Shown: positions 17,729-25,776 of the stretch, piece by piece
Layout of the letters: every line of letters begins with the position of its first letter
Position numbering within the stretch: the first letter of the stretch is position 1
Assembly: GCF_039544205.1 (NCBI RefSeq)
Contig: NZ_BAABLF010000009.1
Coordinates: 49,655-113,654 of the forward strand
Direction of reading: 5' to 3'
Length of the DNA: 64,000 nucleotides
Source: Ferrimonas gelatinilytica
Lineage (GTDB): Bacteria; Pseudomonadota; Gammaproteobacteria; Enterobacterales; Shewanellaceae
The notes under the pieces: model-generated
Told to the model about the DNA's origin: nothing
The model's database searches: none
The model's input: the letters and a program-made list of their open reading frames with translations, nothing else
Program-made: the position numbers and the translations under genes

Positions 17729-19422
17729 TCACTTCTCCTGGGCAGACGAACCTGGATGCGGGTGTATTCTCCCGGCTCACACTCAACATGAAGACCAAAC
17801 TCCGGACCGTACATTCCCTGGATCCGTCGGTGGACAATATTGAGCCCAAGCCCTTCGGACTCCTTGGGATGCTCCGGGAAGGCCCCGGCGTTGTCCTCGA
17901 CCGTAAGCACGAGCTCGCTGGCCGTGGGCTTGGCCCAGATCCGAATTTTACCCGGCTCCAGAATGGTTGAGGTGCCGTGCTTGATCGCGTTCTCCACCAA
18001 AGGCTGGAGGGTAAAGGTCGGTAAACGGGCGTCATGCAGAGCCTCAGGTACGCTAATTTCCACACTCAGGCGATCGCCAAACCGTGCCTGCTCAATGGTG
18101 AGGTAGGTTCGGATATGTTCGAGCTCCTCCTTGAGGCTGATCTCGCCGGTACCCCGCTTAAGATTGGCACGCAAAAAGGCAGCCAGGTCCAGGATCAGGG
18201 GGCGGGCTTTATCCGGGCTTCGGCGGGTGATGGCTGCCAATGTATTGAGGGCGTTGAAGAGAAAGTGGGGACTGATTTGCGCCTGAAGCAGTTTGAGCTC
18301 CGCCTGGGTCAATAGGGACTTCTGTTCCAGGTAACGGCCATGGAGAATCTGATTGGAGAGCACCCGGGCAATCCCCTCCCCAAGGGTCTGGTTGAGGTGA
18401 AGAAACAGGCGCTGTTTCTTTTCATAAAGCTTGACCGTGCCTATGACGCCGTTGTCGCCGTTGAGCGGCACAATGAGGCTTGAGCCCAATTGGCAATGCC
18501 GAGACAGGGAGCACTGGTACTCCCGCTGGACCCCGTCGGCGAACACCACCCGGTTCTGTTCAATCGCCTCCATAGTGAGGGCGGAAGAGATGGGGGTGCC
18601 CGGTTTGTGGTGGTCGTCGCCGGTGCCGATAAAGGCGAGCAGCTTCTCAGTATCTGTGATGGCGACGGCGCTGACATGGGTCTCCTCGAAGATGATCCGC
18701 GCGATCTTAGCGGTACTCTGCTGGTTGAACCCGCTGGCCAGGATCCCCACGGTGCGCTCGGCGATCTTTAGCGCCTTGGCGGAGTGAGTGCTGGAGAGGG
18801 TTTCCGCCATGGTGCGCTGGTCCCGGATCATACTCATGAACAGGGCGGCCCCCAGGGAGTTAACCAGGATCATCGGAATGGCGATGGTCTGAACCAGTGC
18901 CCAGGCATCGGCAAATGGTCGGGCGATAAGCAGGATGATCACCATCTGCATCACTTCGGCGACGGCGGCCACGGCGAATACCCGAAACGGATTGAACAGC
19001 TGCTCCAGTTGAAAAGAGCGTCTTAGCCTTAGGTGCATCAGGCCGGCAAACAGCCCTTCGACAGTGGTCGAGATGGTACAGGCCAAGTCGGTGAAACCGC
19101 CCAGGCTGTATCGATGTAATCCGCCGGTCAGGCCCACCAAAAAACCGGTTACGGGCCCCCCCAGCAAACCGGAGAGGATCGCCCCCATCGCCCGAGTGTT
19201 GGCAATGGCTCCCTGGGTCTGCTCCCCGAAGTAAGTTCCAAGAATGCAGAATATGGAGAAGGTAACGTAGAGAATCAGCTTGTGTGGCAGGTGTACCGCC
19301 AGGTCTACCATGGGCCGCAGCACGGGCGTCTTGGTCAGCAGGTACGCCAGTACCAGGTAGAGACTCATCTGTTGTGTGAGCTTGATGATCAGCTCGACGG
19401 TTTCAAGCGGACTGGGTGACAT
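17725..19422 (-). CDS. btsS: LytS-type sensor histidine kinase BtsS
   Basis: 565 residues (E. coli BtsS 561). N-terminal 5TM-Lyt membrane sensor (GGLHRYSLGGFTDLACTIST region), central GAF domain (VSAVAITDTEKLLAF, CQLGSSLIVPL), then the His_kinase dimerisation block with SPHFLFNALNTLAAI and an HATPase domain (QPLVENAIKHG, GLGLNIVHRR). Several of these match BtsS closely, the high-affinity pyruvate receptor kinase. A TTG farther upstream would add 24 residues absent in relatives, so the ATG at 19422 is preferred although its ribosome site is weak. Overlaps btsR. Confidence 0.92.
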   Translation of the reverse strand: MSPSPLETVELIIKLTQQMSLYLVLAYLLTKTPVLRPMVDLAVHLPHKLILYVTFSIFCILGTYFGEQTQGAIANTRAMGAILSGLLGGPVTGFLVGLTGGLHRYSLGGFTDLACTISTTVEGLFAGLMHLRLRRSFQLEQLFNPFRVFAVAAVAEVMQMVIILLIARPFADAWALVQTIAIPMILVNSLGAALFMSMIRDQRTMAETLSSTHSAKALKIAERTVGILASGFNQQSTAKIARIIFEETHVSAVAITDTEKLLAFIGTGDDHHKPGTPISSALTMEAIEQNRVVFADGVQREYQCSLSRHCQLGSSLIVPLNGDNGVIGTVKLYEKKQRLFLHLNQTLGEGIARVLSNQILHGRYLEQKSLLTQAELKLLQAQISPHFLFNALNTLAAITRRSPDKARPLILDLAAFLRANLKRGTGEISLKEELEHIRTYLTIEQARFGDRLSVEISVPEALHDARLPTFTLQPLVENAIKHGTSTILEPGKIRIWAKPTASELVLTVEDNAGAFPEHPKESEGLGLNIVHRRIQGMYGPEFGLHVECEPGEYTRIQVRLPRRSE

Positions 19423-19478
19423 GGTATCCCGGTATGGTTGTAACTGGACCAAGGGAAGGAAAAGATGATCCGGATCCC

Positions 19479-19531
19479 GCTCCTTCGAAGACAAAGGTGC
19501 TAACGTAATGCAACTTTATCTTCGAAGGAGC
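19479..19531. repeat. 12-bp inverted repeat between btsS and yecH-like gene
   Basis: GCTCCTTCGAAG (19479-19490) and CTTCGAAGGAGC (19520-19531) are perfect inverted arms 29 bp apart in the divergent intergenic region. The right arm contains the AAGGAG ribosome site of the yecH-like gene, so in RNA the arm could hide it; in DNA it could be an operator. Confidence 0.7.
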
Positions 19532-19537
19532 CGTTCC

Positions 19538-19777
19538 ATGGCCAGCATCCACGCCCATGAGTTTTTGTCGCTGATCGGTGAAGCCGACAGCCCCCAGAGC
19601 CTGCCTCAGTTGGTGGCGCTCGCGCACCGGCAGTTTGGCGAGTCGGTTCGTTTCCACACCTGTAAGCTGCAGGACCTCGAGCCCGAGGCGCTGCTCGCGT
19701 TTCTGATCAAGATGGAAAAGATCGTCCCCGAGCAGCAAGGCTACGTGCTCAACCGGGCGCGCGTCTGCAACCATTAA
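19538..19777 (+). CDS. yecH: YecH-family small metal-binding-like protein
   Basis: 79 residues starting MASIHAHEFLSLIG with the family's early histidines, followed by RFHTCKLQDLEPEALLAFLIKM and VLNRARVCNH. This matches the YecH (DUF2492) pattern with conserved His and Cys likely to bind metal. The ATG at 19538 has AAGGAG 7 nt upstream and agrees with the family N-terminus; a longer frame is less likely. Overlaps the 3' end of psiE (convergent) by 4 bp. Biological role is not known. Confidence 0.8.
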   Translation: MASIHAHEFLSLIGEADSPQSLPQLVALAHRQFGESVRFHTCKLQDLEPEALLAFLIKMEKIVPEQQGYVLNRARVCNH

Positions 19778-20193
19778 AGGTCGGTTTTATCCCGATTCAT
19801 CGGCTCTCTTGGGTAGGGCCAGGCAATCTGGCCGTAGCGGATCACCAACACGGTCAGAGCCAGGATCAGGGCTGCAGCGGAGACTGCCAAAACCCGCCAC
19901 TCATCCATCGCTTTCATATCCAGGATCATGTATCGGGCCAGCGCCACGATAGCGATGTAGACCGGCATCCGGATCGGCAGTTTACCCACTTCCGCGTAGT
20001 TTGCGACCATGGCCAGGACTTCCAGGTAGATGAACATCAGCAGCAGGTCCGCCAGAGTGACGCGACCGTTGTCGATCACCGTCAGTACCTCCTCACCGAT
20101 GGCGAATAGGGTGCTGAGTGCGATCAGGACCAGGATGGCGTGTTCAAAGAACTTTAAGGATTTGGTGCCGTACTTCTGATATAGGTTGCTCAT
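19774..20193 (-). CDS. psiE: Phosphate-starvation-inducible protein PsiE
   Basis: 139 residues (E. coli 136) with four membrane spans: FFEHAILVLIALSTLFAI, LLLMFIYLEVLAMVANY, MPVYIAIVALARYMIL and AVSAAALILALTVLVI. The central TLADLLLMFIYLEV and RMPVYIAIVALARY blocks are characteristic of PsiE. Inner-membrane protein induced by phosphate starvation in E. coli; molecular function unknown. A clear AAAGGA-type site precedes the ATG. Confidence 0.92.
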   Translation of the reverse strand: MSNLYQKYGTKSLKFFEHAILVLIALSTLFAIGEEVLTVIDNGRVTLADLLLMFIYLEVLAMVANYAEVGKLPIRMPVYIAIVALARYMILDMKAMDEWRVLAVSAAALILALTVLVIRYGQIAWPYPREPMNRDKTDL

Positions 20194-20327
20194 TTTAAAG
20201 GATTCTCAGCGCAATTTCGGGCGTCAGTGTAAGTTTAGTCCCCTTACCCAAGTATGTTTCCTTGAGTAAACTGAGAGCTGGGTCACGATGGAGTGGCCCA
20301 AAGAGGCGGATGCGAGGTGGTGGAGTA

Positions 20328-20522
20328 ATGGATAACGGCGTAGAAAAGCGGGCGCCCGGGCGGCACCAGCGATGGTTGCACCCTAGGCAGCTGCCTTATC
20401 TCTGGGTCGGCCTGCTATGCCTATTGACGGCACCGGCGGTGGGGGTTGGGCTCTTAGCCTACTTTCTTGTGACGCGATTGCTGCGCCTTTTTAGGAGGCG
20501 AACTCCCTCCATCCGCACATGA
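20328..20522 (+). CDS. Small predicted membrane protein, 64 residues
   Basis: Not recognised. Basic N-terminus, one hydrophobic hairpin or long span (YLWVGLLCLLTAPAVGVGLL and AYFLVTRLLRLF) and a basic tail. GGTGGTGGAG precedes the ATG at close spacing. A longer frame from 20262 adds a basic 22-residue leader without a better ribosome site. A strong shared terminator follows directly, which favours a real transcript end. Confidence 0.5.
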   Translation: MDNGVEKRAPGRHQRWLHPRQLPYLWVGLLCLLTAPAVGVGLLAYFLVTRLLRLFRRRTPSIRT

Positions 20523-20541
20523 GCCTGGTATCGACGAATAG

Positions 20542-20570
20542 AAAAGCGCAGCCCTAGGGCTGCGCTTTTT
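20542..20570. terminator. Bidirectional terminator
   Basis: AAAAGCGCAGCCC / GGGCTGCGCTTTT, 13 bp with a 2-nt apex, flanked by A and T runs. It serves both the small membrane-protein gene (plus) and suhB (minus). Confidence 0.9.
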
Positions 20571-20589
20571 GCTGTCCCGCAAGCGCTGT

Positions 20590-21393
20590 TCAGCGCTTTA
20601 GCGCATCACTGAGCAGTGGGCGCATCTTACTGACGATGTTTGCGGTGATCTTCGGGCCACCGGCAACGATGTTGCCCGAGGTCATATGGTTGTGGCCGCC
20701 GGTAAAGTCGGATACCAGGCCCCCAGCTTCGCGGATCAGCAGTTCGCCGGCGGCGAAGTCCCAGGGCTTGAGGCCAATCTCCCAGAAACCGTCCAGGCGG
20801 CCGGCAGCAACATAAGCCAAGTCCAGCGCCGCAGAGCCGGCACGGCGCACATCGGCGGCATCGGCAAACAGGGCATTGAAGATCTCAAAGTAGGTTTCGG
20901 TGTGCTGACGGGCCTTGAAGGGGAAGCCTGTGGCCAGCAGGGTACCGTTCAGGTCACGCTTGGGCTGGATCCGCAGACGACGGTTGTCCAGCTGCGCACC
21001 GGCGCCGCGGCTGGCGCTGAACAGCTCGTTTTGCAGCGGATCGTAGATCACGCCGTGCTCAACCTTGCCATTGATCTGCAGAGCAATGGAGACGGCAAAG
21101 TGGGGGATACCCCGCATGAAGTTGGTGGTGCCATCCAGGGGATCGATGATCCAGCGGAACTCGTCGTGGGCGCCGGTTTGGGTGCCACACTCTTCACTGA
21201 TGATGGTGTGATCCGGATAGGCCTTGCGAATGGTCGCAATGATGGCGTTTTCGGCGTCACGGTCAACGTTGGTGACAAAGTCGTTGAGCCCTTTCTGTTC
21301 GGCTTCAACTTTGTCCAGATCTTCAAAAGCGCGGGCAATGACGTTGCCAGCGGTACGCGCAGCGCGTACGGCGATGTTCAGCATCGGATGCAT
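20590..21393 (-). CDS. suhB: Inositol-1-monophosphatase SuhB
   Basis: 267 residues, the same as E. coli SuhB. Motifs: WIIDPLDGTTNFMRGIPHF (metal-binding IDPLDGTTN) and LKPWDFAAGELLIREAGG (second metal site), plus EECG upstream. Acts as a magnesium-dependent inositol monophosphatase and, in E. coli, as part of rRNA antitermination complexes. The ATG at 21393 gives MHPMLNIAVRAAR, the family N-terminus; a longer frame upstream is unlikely. Divergent from trmJ, as in E. coli. Confidence 0.96.
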   Translation of the reverse strand: MHPMLNIAVRAARTAGNVIARAFEDLDKVEAEQKGLNDFVTNVDRDAENAIIATIRKAYPDHTIISEECGTQTGAHDEFRWIIDPLDGTTNFMRGIPHFAVSIALQINGKVEHGVIYDPLQNELFSASRGAGAQLDNRRLRIQPKRDLNGTLLATGFPFKARQHTETYFEIFNALFADAADVRRAGSAALDLAYVAAGRLDGFWEIGLKPWDFAAGELLIREAGGLVSDFTGGHNHMTSGNIVAGGPKITANIVSKMRPLLSDALKR

Positions 21394-21607
21394 AAATCGA
21401 TACCCCAGGATGTAAAAGAACGCGGTGCCTCGGGTTGGACCCCGGCAGTAGGCGCGAGAGTCTAACAAAACCGCGCCTCATGGCAAGCGTTATTGAGCAA
21501 CCTACCCGGTCAACGTCAGCGACCCGGGTGGCGGTAAGCCTCAAGCATAGCCCGTGTCTGTGCTACTATCCCTGCCCTGTTTTTTAACCGTCAGCGGACT
21601 CCCGTTC

Positions 21608-22360
21608 ATGCTCGATAATATTCGCATCATTCTCGTGGGCACCTCTCACTCAGGAAACATTGGCTCTGCGGCGCGGGCCATGAAAACCATGGGCCTTTCT
21701 CGTTTAGTGCTGGCTGAGCCTCGCACCGAGATCGATGGCCACTCCATGGCGCTGGCCGCCGGTGCGTCCAGTGTCCTGCAGCAGGTGGTCGTTACCGACG
21801 ATCTGGCCAGCGCTATTGCCGACTGCAGCCTGGTGATCGGCACCAGTGCCCGCAGCCGGACACTGAGTTGGCCGATGCTGGATGCCCGTGAAGCGGGGCA
21901 GAAGCTGGCCCAGGAGGCCGGTCGTGGCCCGGTGGCGTTGGTATTCGGTCGGGAGAACCATGGCCTTAATAATGAAGAGCTGCAGATGTGCGACTTTCAT
22001 GTCTGCATCCCGGCCAACCCGGAATACAGCTCCCTGAATCTGGCCCAGGCGGTGCAGCTGCTCAGCTATGAGATCCGCATGGCCCACCTGGCGGAGGTGC
22101 CCGCTTCAGAGGCGGAGCCGGTGGAATACCCCACTGCCCAGCAGATGGCGCATTTCTATCAGCACCTGGAGCGCGCCCTGTTGGCCACAGGGTTCATCAT
22201 CAAGGCCCACCCGGGTCAGATCATGAACAAGTTGCGCCGCTTGTTCGGCCGGGCTCGGCCAGAGACGACGGAGTTGAACATCTTGCGTGGGATCCTCACC
22301 TCCGTCGAGCGCGTCGCAGGCCCGGAGCGCAGTCAGAAAAGCGATAGGGGTGATGCCTAA
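21608..22360 (+). CDS. trmJ: tRNA (cytidine/uridine-2'-O-)-methyltransferase TrmJ
   Basis: 250 residues (E. coli 246). SPOUT-fold SpoU-class enzyme that 2'-O-methylates residue 32 of several tRNAs. Motifs: HSGNIGSAARAMKTMG (1), LVFGRENHGLNNEEL (2) and NPEYSSLNLAQAVQLLSYEI (3). The start MLDNIRIILV matches the family; the frame extends 54 nt upstream without support. It lies between suhB and iscR in the conserved order. Confidence 0.96.
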   Translation: MLDNIRIILVGTSHSGNIGSAARAMKTMGLSRLVLAEPRTEIDGHSMALAAGASSVLQQVVVTDDLASAIADCSLVIGTSARSRTLSWPMLDAREAGQKLAQEAGRGPVALVFGRENHGLNNEELQMCDFHVCIPANPEYSSLNLAQAVQLLSYEIRMAHLAEVPASEAEPVEYPTAQQMAHFYQHLERALLATGFIIKAHPGQIMNKLRRLFGRARPETTELNILRGILTSVERVAGPERSQKSDRGDA

Positions 22361-22632
22361 TCTCGGTTAGCCGGGTCTCCCTGCAAAGGGGCCTAGGAAG
22401 AGGCAGTGGGTGGCACAGGATCCTGTTTTCGCTTCGGTTGATGTGATTTCGCTCCACACCGAGCCTATTCATTGCGGCGCCGGCGGCGAAGTCGGGCAAC
22501 AGTGTGATCCGGGGCAATTGATCCCGAGTGGTCAATAGGGTTAAATACCGCTGCGCGCCGCTGGGGTATACCGGACGACGTCAAGGAGAGACTCCAGCGC
22601 TGCAGACATTCCCGACTGGTTTCCTAGGTTAA

Positions 22633-22665
22633 ATACTTGACTGAAATGGTCGGGTATGTAGACTG
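22633..22665 (+). promoter_or_regulatory. isc promoter with type 1 IscR site
   Basis: A 25-bp element starting ATACTTGACTGAAATGG and ending TCGGGTAT (22633-22657) fits the type 1 IscR consensus ATASYYGACTRWWWYAGTCRRSTAT almost throughout. It contains a TTGACT -35 (22637-22642) with a TAGACT -10 (22659-22664) 16 bp downstream, so bound Fe-S IscR would block polymerase. The iscR start is 30 bp further. The rest of the 330 bp between trmJ and iscR shows no gene; one weaker 25-bp look-alike starts near 22545. Confidence 0.85.
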
Positions 22666-22693
22666 GGGTTAGTATTTCGGAAGGAAACTGGCA

Positions 22694-23161
22694 ATGCGAC
22701 TTACATCGAAAGGCCGCTATGCGGTCACGGCCATCCTGGATGTGGCCCTGCACACCCCAGATGGCCCAGTGCCACTGGCCGATATCTCCGAGCGGCAGGG
22801 GATCTCCCTCTCTTACCTTGAGCAGCTGTTTGCCAAGCTGCGCAAACAGGGATTGGTCTCCAGTGTCCGAGGCCCCGGCGGCGGATACCTGCTGGGCAAG
22901 GCCGCGGAGGCGATCTCCGTCGGCATGGTGGTCCATGCCGTCGACGAGTCGGTGGACGCCACGCGGTGCAGTGGCAAGAGTAATTGCCAAAGTGGTGCGC
23001 GCTGCCTGACCCACTCCCTCTGGGGTGATCTCAGTGAGCGTATCGCCAGTTTCCTTGATGGCATCAGTTTGGCTGACCTAATGCAGGATCGGCAGGTGAA
23101 AATCGTGAGTTTGCGGCAGGAAGAGGCCCAGGCTCGCAATCATGCTCGTGTTCGGGCCTGA
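22694..23161 (+). CDS. iscR: Fe-S cluster regulator IscR
   Basis: 155 residues (E. coli 162), Rrf2 family. N-terminal winged helix (MRLTSKGRYAVTAILDVALH, LEQLFAKLRKQGLV) and the [2Fe-2S] ligands in C-x5-C-x5-C spacing (RCSGKSNCQSGARC). With its cluster it represses the isc operon; without it, it controls the suf and other genes. GGAAGGAAA precedes the ATG. First gene of iscRSUA-hscBA-fdx-iscX. Confidence 0.97.
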   Translation: MRLTSKGRYAVTAILDVALHTPDGPVPLADISERQGISLSYLEQLFAKLRKQGLVSSVRGPGGGYLLGKAAEAISVGMVVHAVDESVDATRCSGKSNCQSGARCLTHSLWGDLSERIASFLDGISLADLMQDRQVKIVSLRQEEAQARNHARVRA

Positions 23162-23227
23162 TTCACGAATAGACATAGACATTACATTCGCCGGTGCCAT
23201 GGTGACCGGCTCGCAAGCGGAGAAGCT

Positions 23228-24442
23228 ATGAAACTCCCCATTTACTTCGATTACTCTGCCACGACACCGGTTGACCCGCGTGTTGCAGAGAAGATGATGC
23301 AAAACCTGACGCTGGATGGAACCTTCGGTAACCCGGCGTCCCGTTCCCACCGGTTTGGCTGGCAGGCGGAGGAAGCCGTCGACGTGGCCCGTAACCAGGT
23401 GGCCGAGCTTCTCAACGCTGATCCTAGAGAAATCGTGTTTACCTCCGGGGCGACCGAATCCAACAACCTGGCTATCAAAGGTGTGGCGCACTTCTACCAG
23501 AAGAAGGGCAAACACATCATCACCAGCAAGACCGAGCATAAAGCGGTGCTGGATACCTGTCGTCAACTGGAGCGCGAAGGGTTCGAGGTGACCTACCTGG
23601 ATCCGGACAGCAACGGCATCATCCCGTTGTCCCGTTTCGAAGACGCCATGCGTGATGACACCATTCTCGTCTCCATCATGCACGTAAATAACGAAATCGG
23701 TGTCATCCATGACATTGCGGCGATCGGTGAGCTTTGCCGAAGCAAGGGGATCATCCTGCATGTGGATGCGGCCCAGAGCGCCGGCAAGATCCCGCTGGAT
23801 GTGAAAGCGATGCAGGTGGACCTCATCTCCATCTCGGGTCACAAGATGTATGGCCCCAAGGGCGTCGGTGCCCTTTACGTGCGCCGTAAGCCGCGTATCC
23901 GCCTCGAAGCCCAGATGCATGGCGGCGGTCATGAGCGCGGCATGCGCTCCGGAACCCTGGCGACCCACCAGCTGGTCGGCCTCGGCGAAGCCTGTCGCAT
24001 CGCCCGCGAAGAGATGGCGACCGAGAACGATCGTCTGTTGTCTCTGCGTAACCGCCTCTGGAATGGCATCAAGGATATGGAAGAGGTCTACGTCAACGGC
24101 GACCTGGAGCAGCGTGTAGCGGGCAACCTCAACGTCAGCTTCAACTTCGTCGAGGGTGAGTCTCTTATCATGGCGCTGAAAGATCTGGCGGTTTCCTCGG
24201 GCTCTGCCTGTACTTCCGCCTCCCTGGAGCCGAGCTACGTGCTGCGTGCCCTGGGCCTGAACGACGAATTGGCACACAGTTCCATCCGTTTCAGCATCGG
24301 CCGATTCACCACCGAGGAAGAGGTGGATCATGCGGTGAAGATCATCAACGAGTCCATCGGCAAGCTGCGCGAGATGTCCCCGCTGTGGGAGATGTTCAAA
24401 GAGGGCGTGGACCTGTCCAAAGTAGAGTGGGCCGCCCACTAA
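23228..24442 (+). CDS. iscS: Cysteine desulfurase IscS
   Basis: 404 residues, identical in length to E. coli IscS. PLP enzyme that takes sulfur from cysteine for Fe-S clusters and tRNA thiolation. Visible: substrate and PLP site HVDAAQSAGK, PLP lysine in ISGHKMYGPKG, and the mobile catalytic cysteine in SSGSACTSASLEPSYVLRALG (about residue 328). Starts MKLPIYFDYSATTPVDPRV. Follows iscR by 66 bp. Confidence 0.98.
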   Translation: MKLPIYFDYSATTPVDPRVAEKMMQNLTLDGTFGNPASRSHRFGWQAEEAVDVARNQVAELLNADPREIVFTSGATESNNLAIKGVAHFYQKKGKHIITSKTEHKAVLDTCRQLEREGFEVTYLDPDSNGIIPLSRFEDAMRDDTILVSIMHVNNEIGVIHDIAAIGELCRSKGIILHVDAAQSAGKIPLDVKAMQVDLISISGHKMYGPKGVGALYVRRKPRIRLEAQMHGGGHERGMRSGTLATHQLVGLGEACRIAREEMATENDRLLSLRNRLWNGIKDMEEVYVNGDLEQRVAGNLNVSFNFVEGESLIMALKDLAVSSGSACTSASLEPSYVLRALGLNDELAHSSIRFSIGRFTTEEEVDHAVKIINESIGKLREMSPLWEMFKEGVDLSKVEWAAH

Positions 24443-24516
24443 CCGATCAATCCTATCCCGCCGAGATGTCGGCGGGATCCAGCGCCGCGGATGCGGCGAG
24501 CTAAGGAGCTAACACT

Positions 24517-24897
24517 ATGGCTTACAGTGAAAAAGTAATTGACCACTATGAAAACCCGCGCAACGTGGGGTCGTTTGACAAGAACGATCCTAACGTGGCC
24601 ACCGGCATGGTCGGTGCCCCGGCCTGTGGTGATGTGATGAAGCTTCAGCTCAAGATCAACGACGGTGTGATCGAAGACGCCAAGTTCAAGACTTACGGCT
24701 GTGGCAGTGCCATCGCCTCAAGCTCACTGGTGACCGAGTGGATCAAGGGCAAGACTTTGGAAGAGGCGGCGGAGATCAAGAACACCGCCATCGCCGAGGA
24801 GCTGGCACTGCCGCCGGTGAAGATCCATTGCTCTATCCTGGCGGAAGACGCCATCAAGGCCGCGATCAGCGACTACAAGAGCAAGCAAGAGAAGTAA
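24517..24897 (+). CDS. iscU: Fe-S cluster scaffold IscU
   Basis: 126 residues (E. coli 128). Builds clusters with sulfur from IscS. The three cluster cysteines are in GAPACGDVMKL, TYGCGSAIASSSL and KIHCSILAEDA. The LPPVKIHC stretch contains the LPPVK tag recognised by the HscA chaperone encoded downstream. AAGGAG precedes the ATG. Confidence 0.98.
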   Translation: MAYSEKVIDHYENPRNVGSFDKNDPNVATGMVGAPACGDVMKLQLKINDGVIEDAKFKTYGCGSAIASSSLVTEWIKGKTLEEAAEIKNTAIAEELALPPVKIHCSILAEDAIKAAISDYKSKQEK

Positions 24898-24909
24898 TCT
24901 GGAGAAGAG

Positions 24910-25233
24910 ATGGCCATTACCCTGACCGAAGCCGCCGCTGAGCGCGTCAAAAATTACCTGACGAATCGTGGCAAAGGCATTGGACTGCGACTGGGGCTGA
25001 AAACCTCCGGCTGCAGCGGCCTGGCTTACGTGCTGGAGTTTGTCGATGAACTGCAACCCGGCGATGAAGTTTTCGAAGAGCACGGGGTGAACCTGATTGT
25101 CGATGCCAAGAGCCTGATCCACATGGACGGTCTGCAGGTGGATTTCGTCAAAGAGGGGCTCAACGAGGGCTTCAAGTTTGACAATCCCAATGCCACCGGC
25201 GAATGCGGCTGCGGCGAAAGCTTCACGGTCTGA
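24910..25233 (+). CDS. iscA: A-type Fe-S carrier IscA
   Basis: 107 residues as in E. coli. Begins MAITLTEAAAERVKNYL; the three metal-binding cysteines are in KTSGCSGLAYVLEFVD and the C-terminal GECGCGESF. Carries Fe-S clusters from IscU to targets. Twelve bp after iscU with GGAGAAGAG as ribosome site. Confidence 0.97.
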   Translation: MAITLTEAAAERVKNYLTNRGKGIGLRLGLKTSGCSGLAYVLEFVDELQPGDEVFEEHGVNLIVDAKSLIHMDGLQVDFVKEGLNEGFKFDNPNATGECGCGESFTV

Positions 25234-25237
25234 CAGC

Positions 25238-25759
25238 ATGGCCATGAATTACTTTGAGCTTTTTGGCCTGCCGGAGGGCTTCCAACTGGATGGTTCCGCC
25301 CTGGCCAGTCGCTATCGTGAGCTGCAGAGGGCGGTGCATCCCGATAACTTTGCCTCCGGTTCCGATCGGGACCGGATGATGGCGATGCAGAAGACCGCCG
25401 AGGTCAACGACGCCTTTCAAACCCTCAAATCCCCCCTAAGCCGTGCCGAATACCTCTTACGCCTCAATGGCATCGAGTTGCGCGGCGAAACCGCCACCAT
25501 CAACGATCCCCTGTTTCTGATGCAGCAGATGGAGCTGCGCGAGGCTTTGGAGGCGCTGGCCTCCTCGAACGATCCTGAGCAGGAAGCGATCGCCCTTGAG
25601 CAGGAGTTTCGCAGCCTGGATCGGACCCTGATGGCACAGCTGGAGAGTCAGCTGTTGCAGCAACAGTGGGAGGAGGCTGCGGTCACCGTGCGCAAGCTCA
25701 AGTTCGTTCAGAAACTGGAGCAGGAACTGGCGCTGCTGGAAGAGCAGTGGGAACTGTAA
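25238..25759 (+). CDS. hscB: Co-chaperone HscB
   Basis: 173 residues (E. coli 171). J-domain protein with HPDNFA (HPD motif that stimulates HscA ATPase) and a C-terminal helical domain that binds IscU. Begins MAMNYFELFGLPEGFQLDG; either of the two close ATGs (25238 or 25244) could be used, and a longer frame reading back into iscA is not supported by relatives. Only 4 bp separate it from iscA. Confidence 0.95.
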   Translation: MAMNYFELFGLPEGFQLDGSALASRYRELQRAVHPDNFASGSDRDRMMAMQKTAEVNDAFQTLKSPLSRAEYLLRLNGIELRGETATINDPLFLMQQMELREALEALASSNDPEQEAIALEQEFRSLDRTLMAQLESQLLQQQWEEAAVTVRKLKFVQKLEQELALLEEQWEL

Positions 25760-25776
25760 TAACCGGATAACTTACT

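Noticed and set aside
20686..21465. Long plus-strand frame opposite suhB
   Set aside because: Shadow of the inositol monophosphatase gene, whose motifs and length are unambiguous.
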